Assembly: GCF_046707225.1 (NCBI RefSeq)
Contig: NZ_JBJKOP010000040.1
Coordinates: 1 to 64,000, forward strand
Origin: Caproicibacter sp046707225
GTDB lineage: Bacteria; Bacillota; Clostridia; Oscillospirales; Acutalibacteraceae
Length of the DNA: 64,000 nucleotides
Direction of reading: 5' to 3'
This document shows, piece after piece, positions 1 to 8,052 of the stretch. The notes beneath the pieces were generated by a model, which worked only from the letters and a program-made list of their open reading frames with translations, had not been told where the DNA came from and ran no database searches. Position 1 is the stretch's first letter; every line of letters begins with the position of its first letter. A program made the position numbers and the translations under genes.

Positions 1-49
1 GTTATGCTCTAAGAGCTTTTCATTTTGTGTCACAACTAAATTCTAAAGC

Positions 50-100
50 AAAAAGCCGGAGCAGCCAATACCTTTTGGTATGGTTGTTCCGGCTTTTTTT
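50..100 (+). terminator. Strong intrinsic terminator
   Basis: A long inverted repeat (AAAAAGCCGGA near 50 pairing with TCCGGCTTTTT ending near 100, with a further paired AATACC/GGTAT segment near the loop) is followed by a run of T. It lies just before a conjugation-gene remnant and marks a junction where upstream sequence of the element has been lost. Confidence 0.8.
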
Positions 101-131
101 CGGCGCTGTTTTGCAACAGCCCCTTCCACAA

Positions 132-247
132 AACGCGCCGGCAAGGAGGACATCAAGCGCATCCTCGCCATTTATTTCGAGCAGAATGTAACAACGGAAA
201 AATTTGAGGACTACGACGGGGAGCGCTGGATCATTTCCGGTGAATAA
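132..247 (+). pseudogene. C-terminal remnant of ICE conjugation gene
   Basis: About 38 codons match the C-terminal end of the intact 196-aa gene at 51170-51760: both contain KEDIKRILA, EQNVTTEKFED and DGERW before the stop. There is no start codon or RBS and the homology begins abruptly near 132, so this is a 5'-deleted copy. In the intact ICE2 copy the next conjugation gene is virB4; here a 94-aa gene and a DUF6119 gene lie in between. The remnant shows that the left end of ICE1 in this window is degraded. Confidence 0.8.
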
Positions 248-335
248 TTTTCTCGGTACTTTGTTGGCTTTGCCATATGGACTTGGGACCGTTATTTGTT
301 TATTGTTGTATGTAAAAACGAGGAAGGTGAAGTAC

Positions 336-620
336 TTGGAATACGATGAAATTGTGGATATGGTTGTCACGGAGCTGACCGAACGGAGCTTCCAGCAGCA
401 ACGCGCAGAGGACGAACAGCTCGACAGGCTTGTAAAGCGTCGGGTCGAGCTCAGTGAACAGGTTGAGCAAATCACTGCCGGGCTGGATGCCGAAACGCGG
501 ACGTTTCTGACAGAGTACAGCGAGGTTGTAGGAAAAATCAGCGAACGTGATAGCAAAAACATTTATCTACAGGGTGCGAAAGACTGTGTGCGGCTGCTCA
601 AAGCACTGGAGGTGATTTAA
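336..620 (+). CDS. 94-aa conserved ICE protein of unknown function
   Basis: This is a small, highly charged, probably all-helical protein. The TTG at 336 is chosen because it has an AGGAAGG site 8 nt upstream and gives an N-terminus (LEYDEIVDMV) that aligns with MEKSEIFESV of the 95-aa paralogue at 58746-59033. Both end with a conserved segment YLQGAKDCVRLL / YVQGAKDCVELL. Function is unknown. In both elements this gene is followed directly by cargo: DUF6119 here, a two-gene AT-rich cassette in ICE2. No membrane segment is evident. Confidence 0.7.
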   Translation: MEYDEIVDMVVTELTERSFQQQRAEDEQLDRLVKRRVELSEQVEQITAGLDAETRTFLTEYSEVVGKISERDSKNIYLQGAKDCVRLLKALEVI

Positions 621-707
621 ATAAGCCACGTATTTCGACAGCCCATCCTGAAAAGTCAGAATGATTTCCACATTATATAAAGAATATGATTGGGCTATAT
701 TTTTAGT

Positions 708-2345
708 CTAATTCGCCCTATAGTTGATGTATATCAGCGGACGATATCCTTGCAAACGTACTTCCTTTTTCCATTGATCTAACCGATTTCGTAGCATCAG
801 CATATCAAGTTGATTAAGATCAGGTTTACCAGTCGCGTTCTCAATGTGTCCTTGACGTTCTAATATAAACCATAGAACGACCGTGTCAATTTGTGGCATG
901 GCTGGAATCTGGTCATGTTTGTAGAGCTTGAGTGATGTAAGTGATTGGTCTACAGCATAACAAAGCTTAGCTGAGGTGTTTCCAATTTTCACGGCACACA
1001 TCAATCCATTTTTATATAGATCCATTTCTTCAACGGTAGATCCTCCGACTCGGCTCCCATCACGGTCAAAATTTTGAAAACCATCATCTTGTGCACGGAT
1101 AAGATTAAAAGCTCTTTCGGCGTAGTATTTTTTCTTTAAAGCTGTTTTTATCTCAACTTTCGTTTTTCCAGCATACTCAGATGCATCCTTTTCCTCAGCA
1201 TATTTTGCATCAATAAAAGCATTATGTGCCTCAGTAGAGAAATCATACTCTGGGTGGTATTCTGCGGGAATCTCTGCGATCGAATCCCTCAAATAATTCA
1301 AATAATCATCGTTGTATTTATACCATAATCCCTTTGAAAGCAAGCATCTCTTCTCATCATCGGTATAATCAATAAGATCTTTTACCCGGCTCGTTGCGAC
1401 AGGCTGTTCATTAAAAAGGCTAATTACAGAAATATCCAGTACTACACTTCCGTAATCCCAATTGTTTTCTCTACAAAACTCTTCGATCTCGCCACTTGAC
1501 AACGAATATACTGTTTTCTCATTGCCTCGAAACTTTAGCAGAAATTCACTGTCATTATTATTGAATATTTCGGTTGCTCCAATAATATCAAGTTCCGAAA
1601 TGTTTATCTGTGCTGGATTTTGACGAATACTATCAAGCAGTCGTTCGTCTAAATGTTGAATATAATCCACATCGCTGATTTTAGAAAACACCGGTATCTG
1701 ATATTTATCCTCTTCAGTTTCAATTATGTTTTCAATACGCAAAATCAAAGAAATAATTTGTTCCAAGGATTCTTCAGCCGTGGAAAATTTGATAGAGCTT
1801 CCAATCTCAAGCGAAGGCTTGCACAGTGTAAACCCATCAGGTAAAGCTGCTTTAGCTTTTAATTTTGCAAAGGACTCTCCGCTATCAAACTCCAGTTCGC
1901 TGTAGTTAATATACGTATTAACTGTTTTATTTCGGTGAGAGTTTGGTGTAGTAAGCGTTGTTGTCTTAATCTCTTTATAAGGAATTTTTCGAGCAAAACG
2001 AAATCCAAAATTCCTGTCACAGAATTTATCTACCAAGAAAAAAGCATGTCCAAATGTAACTGCGTAGGTGGTGTCATCTTCTTTTTCGATAACAACAACT
2101 GCCTTAGGAGAAGGTGTGACATCTTCGGTAGGAAGATGGAACTCTTCAAGAACCCAATTCCAGTTAAGATATTTGTTGTCCTGTGGACGGGAAGTATACA
2201 GTGTAAAGCTGAAGTTCTCTACTTCGCCTTCACGGATATTACGCTCAATTTCGATTGTATTCCGATTCCACATTTTCTGAGCTAATTCTTGGAACAGGAG
2301 TTGTTGCTTTTCACTATCGATTTTATAAAGGTTAATGCTTCCCAT
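708..2345 (-). CDS. DUF6119 / TIGR04141-type protein, solitary copy
   Basis: A 545-aa protein. The block AVTFGHAFFLVDKFCDRNFGFRFARK near residues 95-120, a Y-E-FDSGESFAKLKAKA segment and a C-terminal YAVDQSLTSLKLYKHDQ stretch fit the sporadically distributed TIGR04141/DUF6119 family. A second member lies at 27654-29237 and shares the DQSLT block and overall layout. Biochemical function of the family is not established; members often sit in restriction or defence islands. This copy faces against the conjugation genes and has no methyltransferase or nuclease beside it. The ATG start has a GGGTGAG-type RBS. It is relatively AT-rich, consistent with later acquisition. Confidence 0.75.
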   Translation of the reverse strand: MGSINLYKIDSEKQQLLFQELAQKMWNRNTIEIERNIREGEVENFSFTLYTSRPQDNKYLNWNWVLEEFHLPTEDVTPSPKAVVVIEKEDDTTYAVTFGHAFFLVDKFCDRNFGFRFARKIPYKEIKTTTLTTPNSHRNKTVNTYINYSELEFDSGESFAKLKAKAALPDGFTLCKPSLEIGSSIKFSTAEESLEQIISLILRIENIIETEEDKYQIPVFSKISDVDYIQHLDERLLDSIRQNPAQINISELDIIGATEIFNNNDSEFLLKFRGNEKTVYSLSSGEIEEFCRENNWDYGSVVLDISVISLFNEQPVATSRVKDLIDYTDDEKRCLLSKGLWYKYNDDYLNYLRDSIAEIPAEYHPEYDFSTEAHNAFIDAKYAEEKDASEYAGKTKVEIKTALKKKYYAERAFNLIRAQDDGFQNFDRDGSRVGGSTVEEMDLYKNGLMCAVKIGNTSAKLCYAVDQSLTSLKLYKHDQIPAMPQIDTVVLWFILERQGHIENATGKPDLNQLDMLMLRNRLDQWKKEVRLQGYRPLIYINYRAN

Positions 2346-2452
2346 TTATTCTTCTCACCCTTTCTTATTTCACCAGTAAGTTCTTCTCTCGATTTTTCAT
2401 TGAGACTTACGACGGATTTATACTTAATAATCGAAGCATTATGTAAATCAGT

Positions 2453-2482
2453 TATATCTGTGAGAATGTTGAAATGTGTCAA
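2453..2482 (-). promoter_or_regulatory. Possible promoter of the solitary DUF6119 gene
   Basis: On the minus strand a perfect TTGACA (2477-2482) is followed after 18 nt by GATATA (2453-2458), about 110 nt upstream of the start codon. The -10 box is poor, so this is tentative. Confidence 0.35.
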
Positions 2483-2612
2483 AATCAGTAGAATTTTTAC
2501 GAACACTCGATACTGTAAATAGCTTTCATAATGCAAGAATAGTCCCGACAACTTATAATTCCACAAATACAACTATACCATATTGTACCACACAAATAAA
2601 TAGCTCTGCTTT

Positions 2613-2640
2613 AAGCCGTCACCAAAAAAGTGACGGCTTT
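2613..2640 (+). terminator. Hairpin upstream of virB4 (ICE1)
   Basis: A perfect 10-bp stem AAGCCGTCAC/GTGACGGCTT with a CAAAAAA loop is followed by TATTTG. It lies 38 nt upstream of the virB4 start. A homologous hairpin with the same AGCCGTCAC arm occurs at 52345-52370 before the ICE2 virB4, so the structure is conserved between elements. Confidence 0.7.
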
Positions 2641-2677
2641 ATTTGTACAACAAGCAAACAGAAAGGAATGATGCTCC

Positions 2678-4552
2678 ATGGCAAGACAGACGAAAACCAA
2701 CGTGCCTCCGCAGGAAGACGCCCGTATTCAGGAATTTCTCGATATGATCGCACCCTCCATCATCAAGTTCAGCACGGATTATTTCATCTGCGGCAACACC
2801 TTCCGCTGTGTGTGGGCCCTGCGGGAATACCCAACCTCCATGGAAGAACAGGCAATCCTGCGTTATCTTGGAGAAAAAGACGGCGTGACGCTGCACATCT
2901 ATACCCGTCATGTAACCCCGATTGAAGAAAAGAAAATCATCAGCAACGCGGCCAACAAAAACAGGATGCAGCGCAGCAGCACTCAGGATCTCCAGCAGAC
3001 GGTTACCGCCGAAAGCAACCTGCAGGATGTCGCGACCATCGTGGCGCAGATGCACCGGAGCAAGGAACCGCTGGTTCACACGGCGGTATACATTGAGCTG
3101 TCTGCCCACGACCTCGACCAACTCAAGCTCCTACAGACGGAGGTGTTGACCGAGTTGGTGCGCTCCAAACTCAACGTGGACCGGCTCCTGCTCCGCCAGC
3201 AGCAGGGTTTCCTGTCGGTGATGCCCTCCGGATGGAATGTGTTTGGGGATCAGTTCGAACGGGTGCTGCCAGCCAGCTCCGCTGCCAACCTGTACCCGTT
3301 CAACTATTCTGGCAAGACCGACCCGAAGGGCTTCTGCTTGGGCCGGGACAAGTTCGGCAGCAATATTCTGGTTGATTTCAACCGACGCTCCGACGACAAG
3401 ACCAATGCCAACATCCTCATTCTCGGCAACTCCGGCCAGGGCAAAAGCTATCTGCTGAAGCTGATCCTGTGCAGCCTGCGGGAATCCGGCATGCACATTC
3501 TGGCGTTAGATCCCGAAATGGAGTACGAGGATCTGACCCTAAACCTCGGCGGTTGCTTCATCGATCTGATGGGCGGCGAATTCATCATCAACGTGCTGGA
3601 GCCGAAAAGCTGGGACGAGCAGACGGAGCCTGTGCTCAACCCCCATACGAAAACACCGGCGGATCAGAACACCGACGACGGCGGGTTTGTGCCGGAAGCC
3701 TTTCGAAAAAGCAGCAAGCTCAGCCAGCATATCAGCTTTCTCAAGGATTTTTTCCGTTCCTACAAGGATTTCACCGACCGGGAAATCGACACCATCGAGA
3801 TCATGCTGGGCAAGCTCTACGACAAATGGGGCATCACCGACCACAGCAACTTCGACCGCCTGAAGCCGGAGGATTATCCCATCCTGTCCGACCTGTACGA
3901 TCTCATCGAAACGGAATATAAGAATTTCGACGAGAGCCGACGCCAGCTTTATACGGCGGACTCCCTGCGGGAAATCTGCCTTGGACTCCACTCCATGTGC
4001 AAGGGAGCGGAGTCCAAATTTTTTAACGGGCACACGAATATCACCAGCAGCGAGTTTGTGACCTTCGGCGTGAAGGGCGTGCTCAACGCCAGCAAGAACC
4101 TGCGCAACGCCCTGCTGTTCAACGTTCTGTCCTACATGAGTAACGAGCTTCTGACGGTCGGCAATACGGCGGCCAGTATCGACGAGCTGTACCTCTTTCT
4201 CACAAACCTGACCGCCATCGAATATATCCGCAACTGCATGAAGCGCGTCCGCAAAAAAGAGAGCGCCATCATCCTCGCGTCGCAGAACCTGGAGGATTTT
4301 AACGTGGAGCACGTCCGCGAATTGACGAAGCCGCTGTTTTCCATTCCGACGCACCAGTTCCTGTTCAACGCCGGTTCCATAGACGCGCGGTTCTACATGG
4401 ATACGCTCCAGCTGGAGAAATCCGAATACGAGCTGATCCGTTATCCCCAGCGCGGCGTATGTTTGTATAAATGCGGCAACGAGCGATACAACCTCATGGT
4501 CCAGGCACCGGAATATAAGGCGGCGCTGTTCGGAAAGGCGGGCGGCAGATAA
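2678..4552 (+). CDS. virB4: VirB4-type conjugation ATPase (ICE1)
   Basis: A 624-aa cytoplasmic/membrane-associated ATPase that should energise the type IV secretion channel of the element. Walker A GNSGQGKS lies at residues 250-257, with LALDPEMEYEDL downstream and a conserved C-terminal region (ASQNLEDFN, FLFNAGSIDARFYMD, RYPQRGVCLYKCGNERYNLMV). It is very similar throughout to the ICE2 copy at 52410-54239, but carries an extra segment around residues 320-340 (TEPVLNPHTKTPADQNTDDGG). The start has a GGAATGATG-type upstream region preceded by a conserved hairpin. It is intact although the surrounding ICE1 conjugation genes are largely missing. Confidence 0.9.
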   Translation: MARQTKTNVPPQEDARIQEFLDMIAPSIIKFSTDYFICGNTFRCVWALREYPTSMEEQAILRYLGEKDGVTLHIYTRHVTPIEEKKIISNAANKNRMQRSSTQDLQQTVTAESNLQDVATIVAQMHRSKEPLVHTAVYIELSAHDLDQLKLLQTEVLTELVRSKLNVDRLLLRQQQGFLSVMPSGWNVFGDQFERVLPASSAANLYPFNYSGKTDPKGFCLGRDKFGSNILVDFNRRSDDKTNANILILGNSGQGKSYLLKLILCSLRESGMHILALDPEMEYEDLTLNLGGCFIDLMGGEFIINVLEPKSWDEQTEPVLNPHTKTPADQNTDDGGFVPEAFRKSSKLSQHISFLKDFFRSYKDFTDREIDTIEIMLGKLYDKWGITDHSNFDRLKPEDYPILSDLYDLIETEYKNFDESRRQLYTADSLREICLGLHSMCKGAESKFFNGHTNITSSEFVTFGVKGVLNASKNLRNALLFNVLSYMSNELLTVGNTAASIDELYLFLTNLTAIEYIRNCMKRVRKKESAIILASQNLEDFNVEHVRELTKPLFSIPTHQFLFNAGSIDARFYMDTLQLEKSEYELIRYPQRGVCLYKCGNERYNLMVQAPEYKAALFGKAGGR

Positions 4553-4566
4553 ATTGAAAATTGCCC

Positions 4567-4597
4567 TTGACTCTCCCATGATGGTATACTCTATACT
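4567..4597 (+). promoter_or_regulatory. MerR-type promoter with 19-bp spacer
   Basis: TTGACT (4567-4572) and TATACT (4592-4597) are separated by 19 bp, the unusually long spacer typical of promoters activated by MerR-family regulators, and the next gene encodes a MerR-type HTH. A second TATACT at 4585-4590 lies within the spacer. Autoregulation is inferred. Confidence 0.6.
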
Positions 4598-4639
4598 GTA
4601 AATGAGCTCAAAAAAGCGCACGCGTGTGAGGTGTCGACC

Positions 4640-5374
4640 ATGCTGAAAATAGGTGATTTTTCAAAACTCTCAAGGATCAGTATCCGGATGCTGCGGCATT
4701 ATGACGAGATCGGCCTGCTGGTACCCAAAAGCACCGATCCATTTACCGGTTACCGCTATTACGGCGAGGATCAGCTTCCGGTAGCCGGGCAGATCAATTC
4801 TCTCAAGGATATGGGCTTTGGCCTGTCCGCTATCGGGGAAATTCTGAAAATCTACGACGATCCGCAAAAGCTGGCGGAGTTTTTATCCGTAAAGCAAGCC
4901 GAAGTGAAAGCGGAGGCCGAGGAAACCGAGCACCGTCTGCTACTCCTTGAAACAGCCATCAAGAGGCTGAGAAAGGATGGAACCGCGATGAGTTACAACG
5001 TAACTTTAAAAACGCTGCCGGAACGCTATGTTGCCAGCGTCCGGCAGATCATTCCCGCATATGCCTATGAGGGTAAAGGCCGGTTTGTTGTTACGAAGAC
5101 AGGGGCCTACCCGATGCGCACCCGGCTGAAGCTGTTCCTCGAATGGGGCATCACCTTCGGCAAACCGTATGAGATCGCGGAGCAATCCGCCCGAAAGGTG
5201 GAGTACGCAAACCGGCACTCACTTGAGGAAGAAATCATCCGGCGTAACGCCGCGTGTGAAGCCGATCCGGAGGAAAAGGCGGAACCTGATTCTTCCGCTT
5301 CCGCTGGTATCCAGCATACCCCCGCACTGGAGCATAAGGCGCCGGAACAGCAAAAGTCCTCAATACGGATATAG
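4640..5374 (+). CDS. Chimeric MerR-family regulator
   Basis: The N-terminus (LKIGDFSKLSRISIRMLRHYDEIGLL...GYRYY) is a classic MerR winged-HTH, followed by a coiled-coil dimerisation helix (residues ~75-110) and the start of a GyrI-like effector domain (MSYNVTLKTLPERYVASVRQIIPAY). After AYEGK the sequence stops resembling GyrI and continues as an unrelated, low-complexity Ala/Glu/Pro-rich tail, so the effector domain is truncated and fused to another ORF end. ATG 4640 is preferred over GTG 4631 because GAGG lies 8 nt before it. It may still bind DNA but is unlikely to sense ligand normally. The source of the C-terminal half was not recognised. Confidence 0.65.
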   Translation: MLKIGDFSKLSRISIRMLRHYDEIGLLVPKSTDPFTGYRYYGEDQLPVAGQINSLKDMGFGLSAIGEILKIYDDPQKLAEFLSVKQAEVKAEAEETEHRLLLLETAIKRLRKDGTAMSYNVTLKTLPERYVASVRQIIPAYAYEGKGRFVVTKTGAYPMRTRLKLFLEWGITFGKPYEIAEQSARKVEYANRHSLEEEIIRRNAACEADPEEKAEPDSSASAGIQHTPALEHKAPEQQKSSIRI

Positions 5375-5388
5375 CGGGAGGCGATTCA

Positions 5389-5658
5389 ATGAGCTATTTT
5401 TCCTCGCTTTATTCCTCGGAGCTGCCCCACCGGGCAAGGGCGGTGTACATGTATCTGCGTGACCGGGCTGACCGGGACGGCAAGTGTTATCCGGCGATTG
5501 GTACCATCGCAAAAGAGCTTAAGCTGTCCCGCAGCACCGTCAAGCGGGCAATTGCCGACCTTGAAAAAAGCGGTTACCTGCGCAGGAAGCAGCGCTGGCG
5601 GGAAAACGGCGGCAAAAGCAGCAACATGTTTTATCTGACGAAGGCCGATTCCAGTTAG
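5389..5658 (+). CDS. Small winged-HTH protein
   Basis: An 89-aa protein with a Helix-turn-helix_36-like domain: YLRDRADRDGKCYPAIGTIAKELKLSRSTVKRAIADLEKSGYLRR resembles the N-terminal DNA-binding domain of plasmid/phage replication or GntR-like proteins. The start has GGGAGG upstream, 14 nt after the chimeric MerR stop. Such small HTH proteins are common in ICE accessory modules. A perfect 8-bp inverted repeat (5716-5734, ACGGTTCA/TGAACCGT) follows the gene. Confidence 0.7.
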   Translation: MSYFSSLYSSELPHRARAVYMYLRDRADRDGKCYPAIGTIAKELKLSRSTVKRAIADLEKSGYLRRKQRWRENGGKSSNMFYLTKADSS

Positions 5659-5794
5659 CGCCGAAAAACGGGCGTTCCTCCAAGGGGGCGGTCTGTCCTT
5701 GCGCTGGACTGTGATACGGTTCATGGTGAACCGTCAGTGAAGGTCCCACTCTAACAGAAAGTTAACGTCAGAGAAAAACAATCTTCTCTACGGG

Positions 5795-5828
5795 AAAGGG
5801 CCATCTCCACGTAAGAAGATGACCCTTT
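5795..5828. terminator. Terminator between convergent genes
   Basis: Imperfect 12-bp inverted repeat AAAGGGCCATCT/AGATGACCCTTT located just after the stop of the minus-strand xre gene and downstream of the plus-strand HTH gene. It is suited to bidirectional termination. Confidence 0.55.
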
Positions 5829-5830
5829 GC

Positions 5831-6154
5831 TTATTTTGTGTCCAGCAATGCCTTGACGGTTGCCGTGACTACCTGAAGATCCCGTTCGTCACACAGCTGA
5901 ATCATGTGAATAATGTGTTCCTTTTTCTTGTCTGCGTGTTGAATTTCCGGATAAAAAATGGTATCCGCGGATATTTTCAGGGCGCGAATGAGCTTAAACA
6001 GTACTCTTACTCTTGGTAGTTTACTCTCGTTTTCAATCGCCATGATATACCGCGTCGTGATCCCGGTTTGTTCGGCAAGGGCGTCTTGTGTTAAACCAGC
6101 GGCCAGCCGCGCGTCTTTGATCGTCTGGCCGAAATTATTCAGCTGTTCCTCCAC
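5831..6154 (-). CDS. Xre-family HTH repressor
   Basis: A 107-aa protein with an N-terminal Cro/C1-type HTH (IKDARLAAGLTQDALAEQTGITTRYIMAIENESKLPRVRVLFKLIRALKI) and a short C-terminal helical part. It is transcribed against its neighbours. In Tn916-like elements a divergently oriented Xre repressor lies between the conjugation genes and the sigma-like/xis/int module, and this gene has the same relative position. It is therefore a candidate repressor of ICE1 transfer or excision (inference). Confidence 0.8.
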   Translation of the reverse strand: MEEQLNNFGQTIKDARLAAGLTQDALAEQTGITTRYIMAIENESKLPRVRVLFKLIRALKISADTIFYPEIQHADKKKEHIIHMIQLCDERDLQVVTATVKALLDTK

Positions 6155-6724
6155 TGTCAGTTCACCTCCAAGGAAATTTTAACGTGGAGAGAGAAAAATG
6201 AAAACGTACTGACAATGACGGTTAATACGAATTTATTATCTAAAGCATTTGCTTTCCTTTACTTTCCCGCACATACTGAGTGAGAGGTTATTTATTACCA
6301 CCTGACTGTAGATGAGCGATAGAGGGGTACGGGTGTCATGCGATATTCCATTGATTCATTCCGAACGAGATAATATTTTTTTGTAGCTTCACTTCGGTGT
6401 GGTTCAGTTCCACATTCATCTCCGCTAACGTTCTAACAAGGATTGCAACTTGTAGTTGACAAAGTGCGAAACGATGCACGAGTTTCATAAAAAAGCATTG
6501 AGATAAACACGCAATAGACGAAAAACATGAAACCGCTGCCCTGCTTTGCAGGGCAGCGGTTTCATGTCGTTCTATGAGTGACTTCATCTTAGTAGGCAGA
6601 ATAACATTTCTCTACACTTGATATAAAAATTTTAATGCGCTAAAGTGGAGTTTACAAAACAAGACATCAAAAGCGAGGATTAAAATTCCTTGATGCTGTA
6701 TGATTATCGCAGGAAGGTGAAGAA
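6155..6724. other. 570-bp gap with no convincing gene
   Basis: The stretch between the xre repressor and the AraC-type gene holds promoter-like AT-rich sequence and a very long hairpin (6525-6567). An 83-codon minus-strand frame (6336-6587) has no RBS and overlaps the hairpin; its N-terminal part (AEMNVELNHTEVKLQKNIISFGMNQWNI) could be a gene scrap but was not recognised. Confidence 0.4.
6525..6567 (-). terminator. 20-bp perfect hairpin
   Basis: Perfect 20-bp arms beginning ACATGAAACCGC and ending GCGGTTTCATGT enclose a TTT loop. On the minus strand the stem is followed by TTTTT, so it can act as an intrinsic terminator in that direction, although no minus-strand gene lies immediately upstream. 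It may insulate the AraC operon from antisense transcription. Confidence 0.6.
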
Positions 6725-7591
6725 ATGGAATGGCTGAAGAATCTGAGCAAAGCCATTGAATACATTGAAAAGAACCTAGCCGGTGAGATTTCTTATGAAG
6801 AAGCTGCTAAAATCGCATGTTGTTCCACCTGCTATTTTCAGCGGATGTTTTCCTACGTGGCTGGTATTCCATTATCTGAATATATCCGGCGGCGGAGAAT
6901 GACGCAGGCGGCATTTGAGTTGCAAACAACAGATAGCAAAGTCCTTGATGTGGCACTCAAATACGGCTATACTTCCCCGACATCCTTCAACCGGGCATTT
7001 CAAAGCGTGCATGGAATTTCCCCAATCTCTGCAAAAGCGCAGGGAAGCGTATTGAATGCATACCCGCCTATTCGGTTTTCAATCAAAATTACGGGAGGTA
7101 ATGTTATGCCCTATCGGGTCGAAGAAAAAGAAGCCATGCGCATTGTAGGTATCCGTATTCCTCTGACATTGGATATGGAAGAAAACAAAAAAAACGTCCC
7201 GCCTTTCTGGGAAAAGACATTAAAAAGCAGCAAGTTTCCTGAAATCTGCCATCTGTCAAACCAGTCGCCAAAAGGTGTGCTGGGAATTACCGCATGTCAA
7301 AGTCCCGATGAAATTTATTATTACATAGCGGCGTCAACCGATAAGCCTGTGCCAAAAGATATGTGTGAGTATGAAATTCCGGCGGCGACATGGGTGATCT
7401 TTGAGAGTGACGGGTATTTCAAAGAATCCATTCAAAGCATATTCAGACGCTTTCTTACAGAGTGGCTTCCATTCTCAGGCTATACTTACGCAGAACTGCC
7501 GGATATTGAAGTTTATCCAATCAGCGAGGAGAGGCCTCGGGCGGGACACTCCGAAGTTTGGATTGCGGTAAAAAAAGAAAAGGAGAATTAA
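6725..7591 (+). CDS. AraC-family regulator with GyrI-like effector domain
   Basis: A 288-aa protein. The N-terminal ~110 residues form an AraC double HTH (IEKNLAGEISYEEAAKIACCSTCYFQRMFSYVAGIPLSEYIRRRRM and the second helix pair VLDVALKYGYTSPTSFNRAFQSVHGISP). The C-terminal half (from MPYRVEEKEAMRIVGIR) is a GyrI/BmrR-like small-molecule binding domain. It is followed within 5 nt by a free-standing GyrI-like protein and then by ABC exporter genes, so it probably senses an amphipathic compound and activates this export operon. An AGGAAGG RBS precedes the ATG. Confidence 0.85.
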   Translation: MEWLKNLSKAIEYIEKNLAGEISYEEAAKIACCSTCYFQRMFSYVAGIPLSEYIRRRRMTQAAFELQTTDSKVLDVALKYGYTSPTSFNRAFQSVHGISPISAKAQGSVLNAYPPIRFSIKITGGNVMPYRVEEKEAMRIVGIRIPLTLDMEENKKNVPPFWEKTLKSSKFPEICHLSNQSPKGVLGITACQSPDEIYYYIAASTDKPVPKDMCEYEIPAATWVIFESDGYFKESIQSIFRRFLTEWLPFSGYTYAELPDIEVYPISEERPRAGHSEVWIAVKKEKEN

Positions 7592-7595
7592 ACCA

Positions 7596-8051
7596 ATGGA
7601 TTACCAAATTGAAATCAGAAATATTGAACCGGTTCGTGTTGCGTTCATGCACTACAAAGGAATTGCGACCGAAGCAAATAAGTTTTTTCCTAATGTTTTT
7701 AAGTCGATTCAGGGAAAGTCAAACGGTGCACCGTTTTTCTGCTATTATGTGATGAACCCGGAAACGAAAATGGGCGAAATGGATTTATGCGTACCAACCG
7801 AAGAAAATCCCATTGATAATGGGATTGAAGTAAAGGAAGTACCTTCTGTCAAGGCTGTATGTGCAACGCATACCGGCCCCTATGAAACCTTACATTATGC
7901 TTATGAAGCGATCAGCCGATATGCTGCAGAGAATAAGCTGCAATTACAGCCGCCGTTCCGTGAGGTTTATGTCAAAGGCCCCGGAATGTTTTTGAAAGGG
8001 AACCCGAATAAGTACATTACAGAAATTCAATTCCCAATCAGGGAGGATTAA
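7596..8051 (+). CDS. Stand-alone GyrI-like ligand-binding protein
   Basis: 151 aa: the protein is essentially one GyrI/SbmC-like domain (VRVAFMHYKGIATEANKFFPNVFKSI...VKAVCATHTGPYETLHYAYEAISRYAAENKLQLQPPFREVYVKGPG...YITEIQFPI). No DNA-binding part is present. Such proteins bind or sequester hydrophobic or gyrase-targeting compounds. It lies between the AraC-type activator and the ABC exporter in a tight operon (gaps 4 and 1 nt), which suggests a shared substrate. Confidence 0.8.
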   Translation: MDYQIEIRNIEPVRVAFMHYKGIATEANKFFPNVFKSIQGKSNGAPFFCYYVMNPETKMGEMDLCVPTEENPIDNGIEVKEVPSVKAVCATHTGPYETLHYAYEAISRYAAENKLQLQPPFREVYVKGPGMFLKGNPNKYITEIQFPIRED

Positions 8052-8052
8052 A

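Noticed and set aside
20..562. 180-aa minus-strand ORF
   Set aside because: Ser-rich antisense shadow of the 94-aa gene; covers a terminator and a gene remnant; no RBS.
3539..4621. 360-aa minus-strand ORF opposite virB4
   Set aside because: Antisense to a clear VirB4 gene with conserved motifs; product has no recognisable domain. Same reasoning applies to long antisense frames at 52434, 53814, 42769 and 61741.
6336..6587. 83-aa minus-strand ORF
   Set aside because: No RBS and its 5' part is the long 20-bp hairpin; at most a gene scrap.
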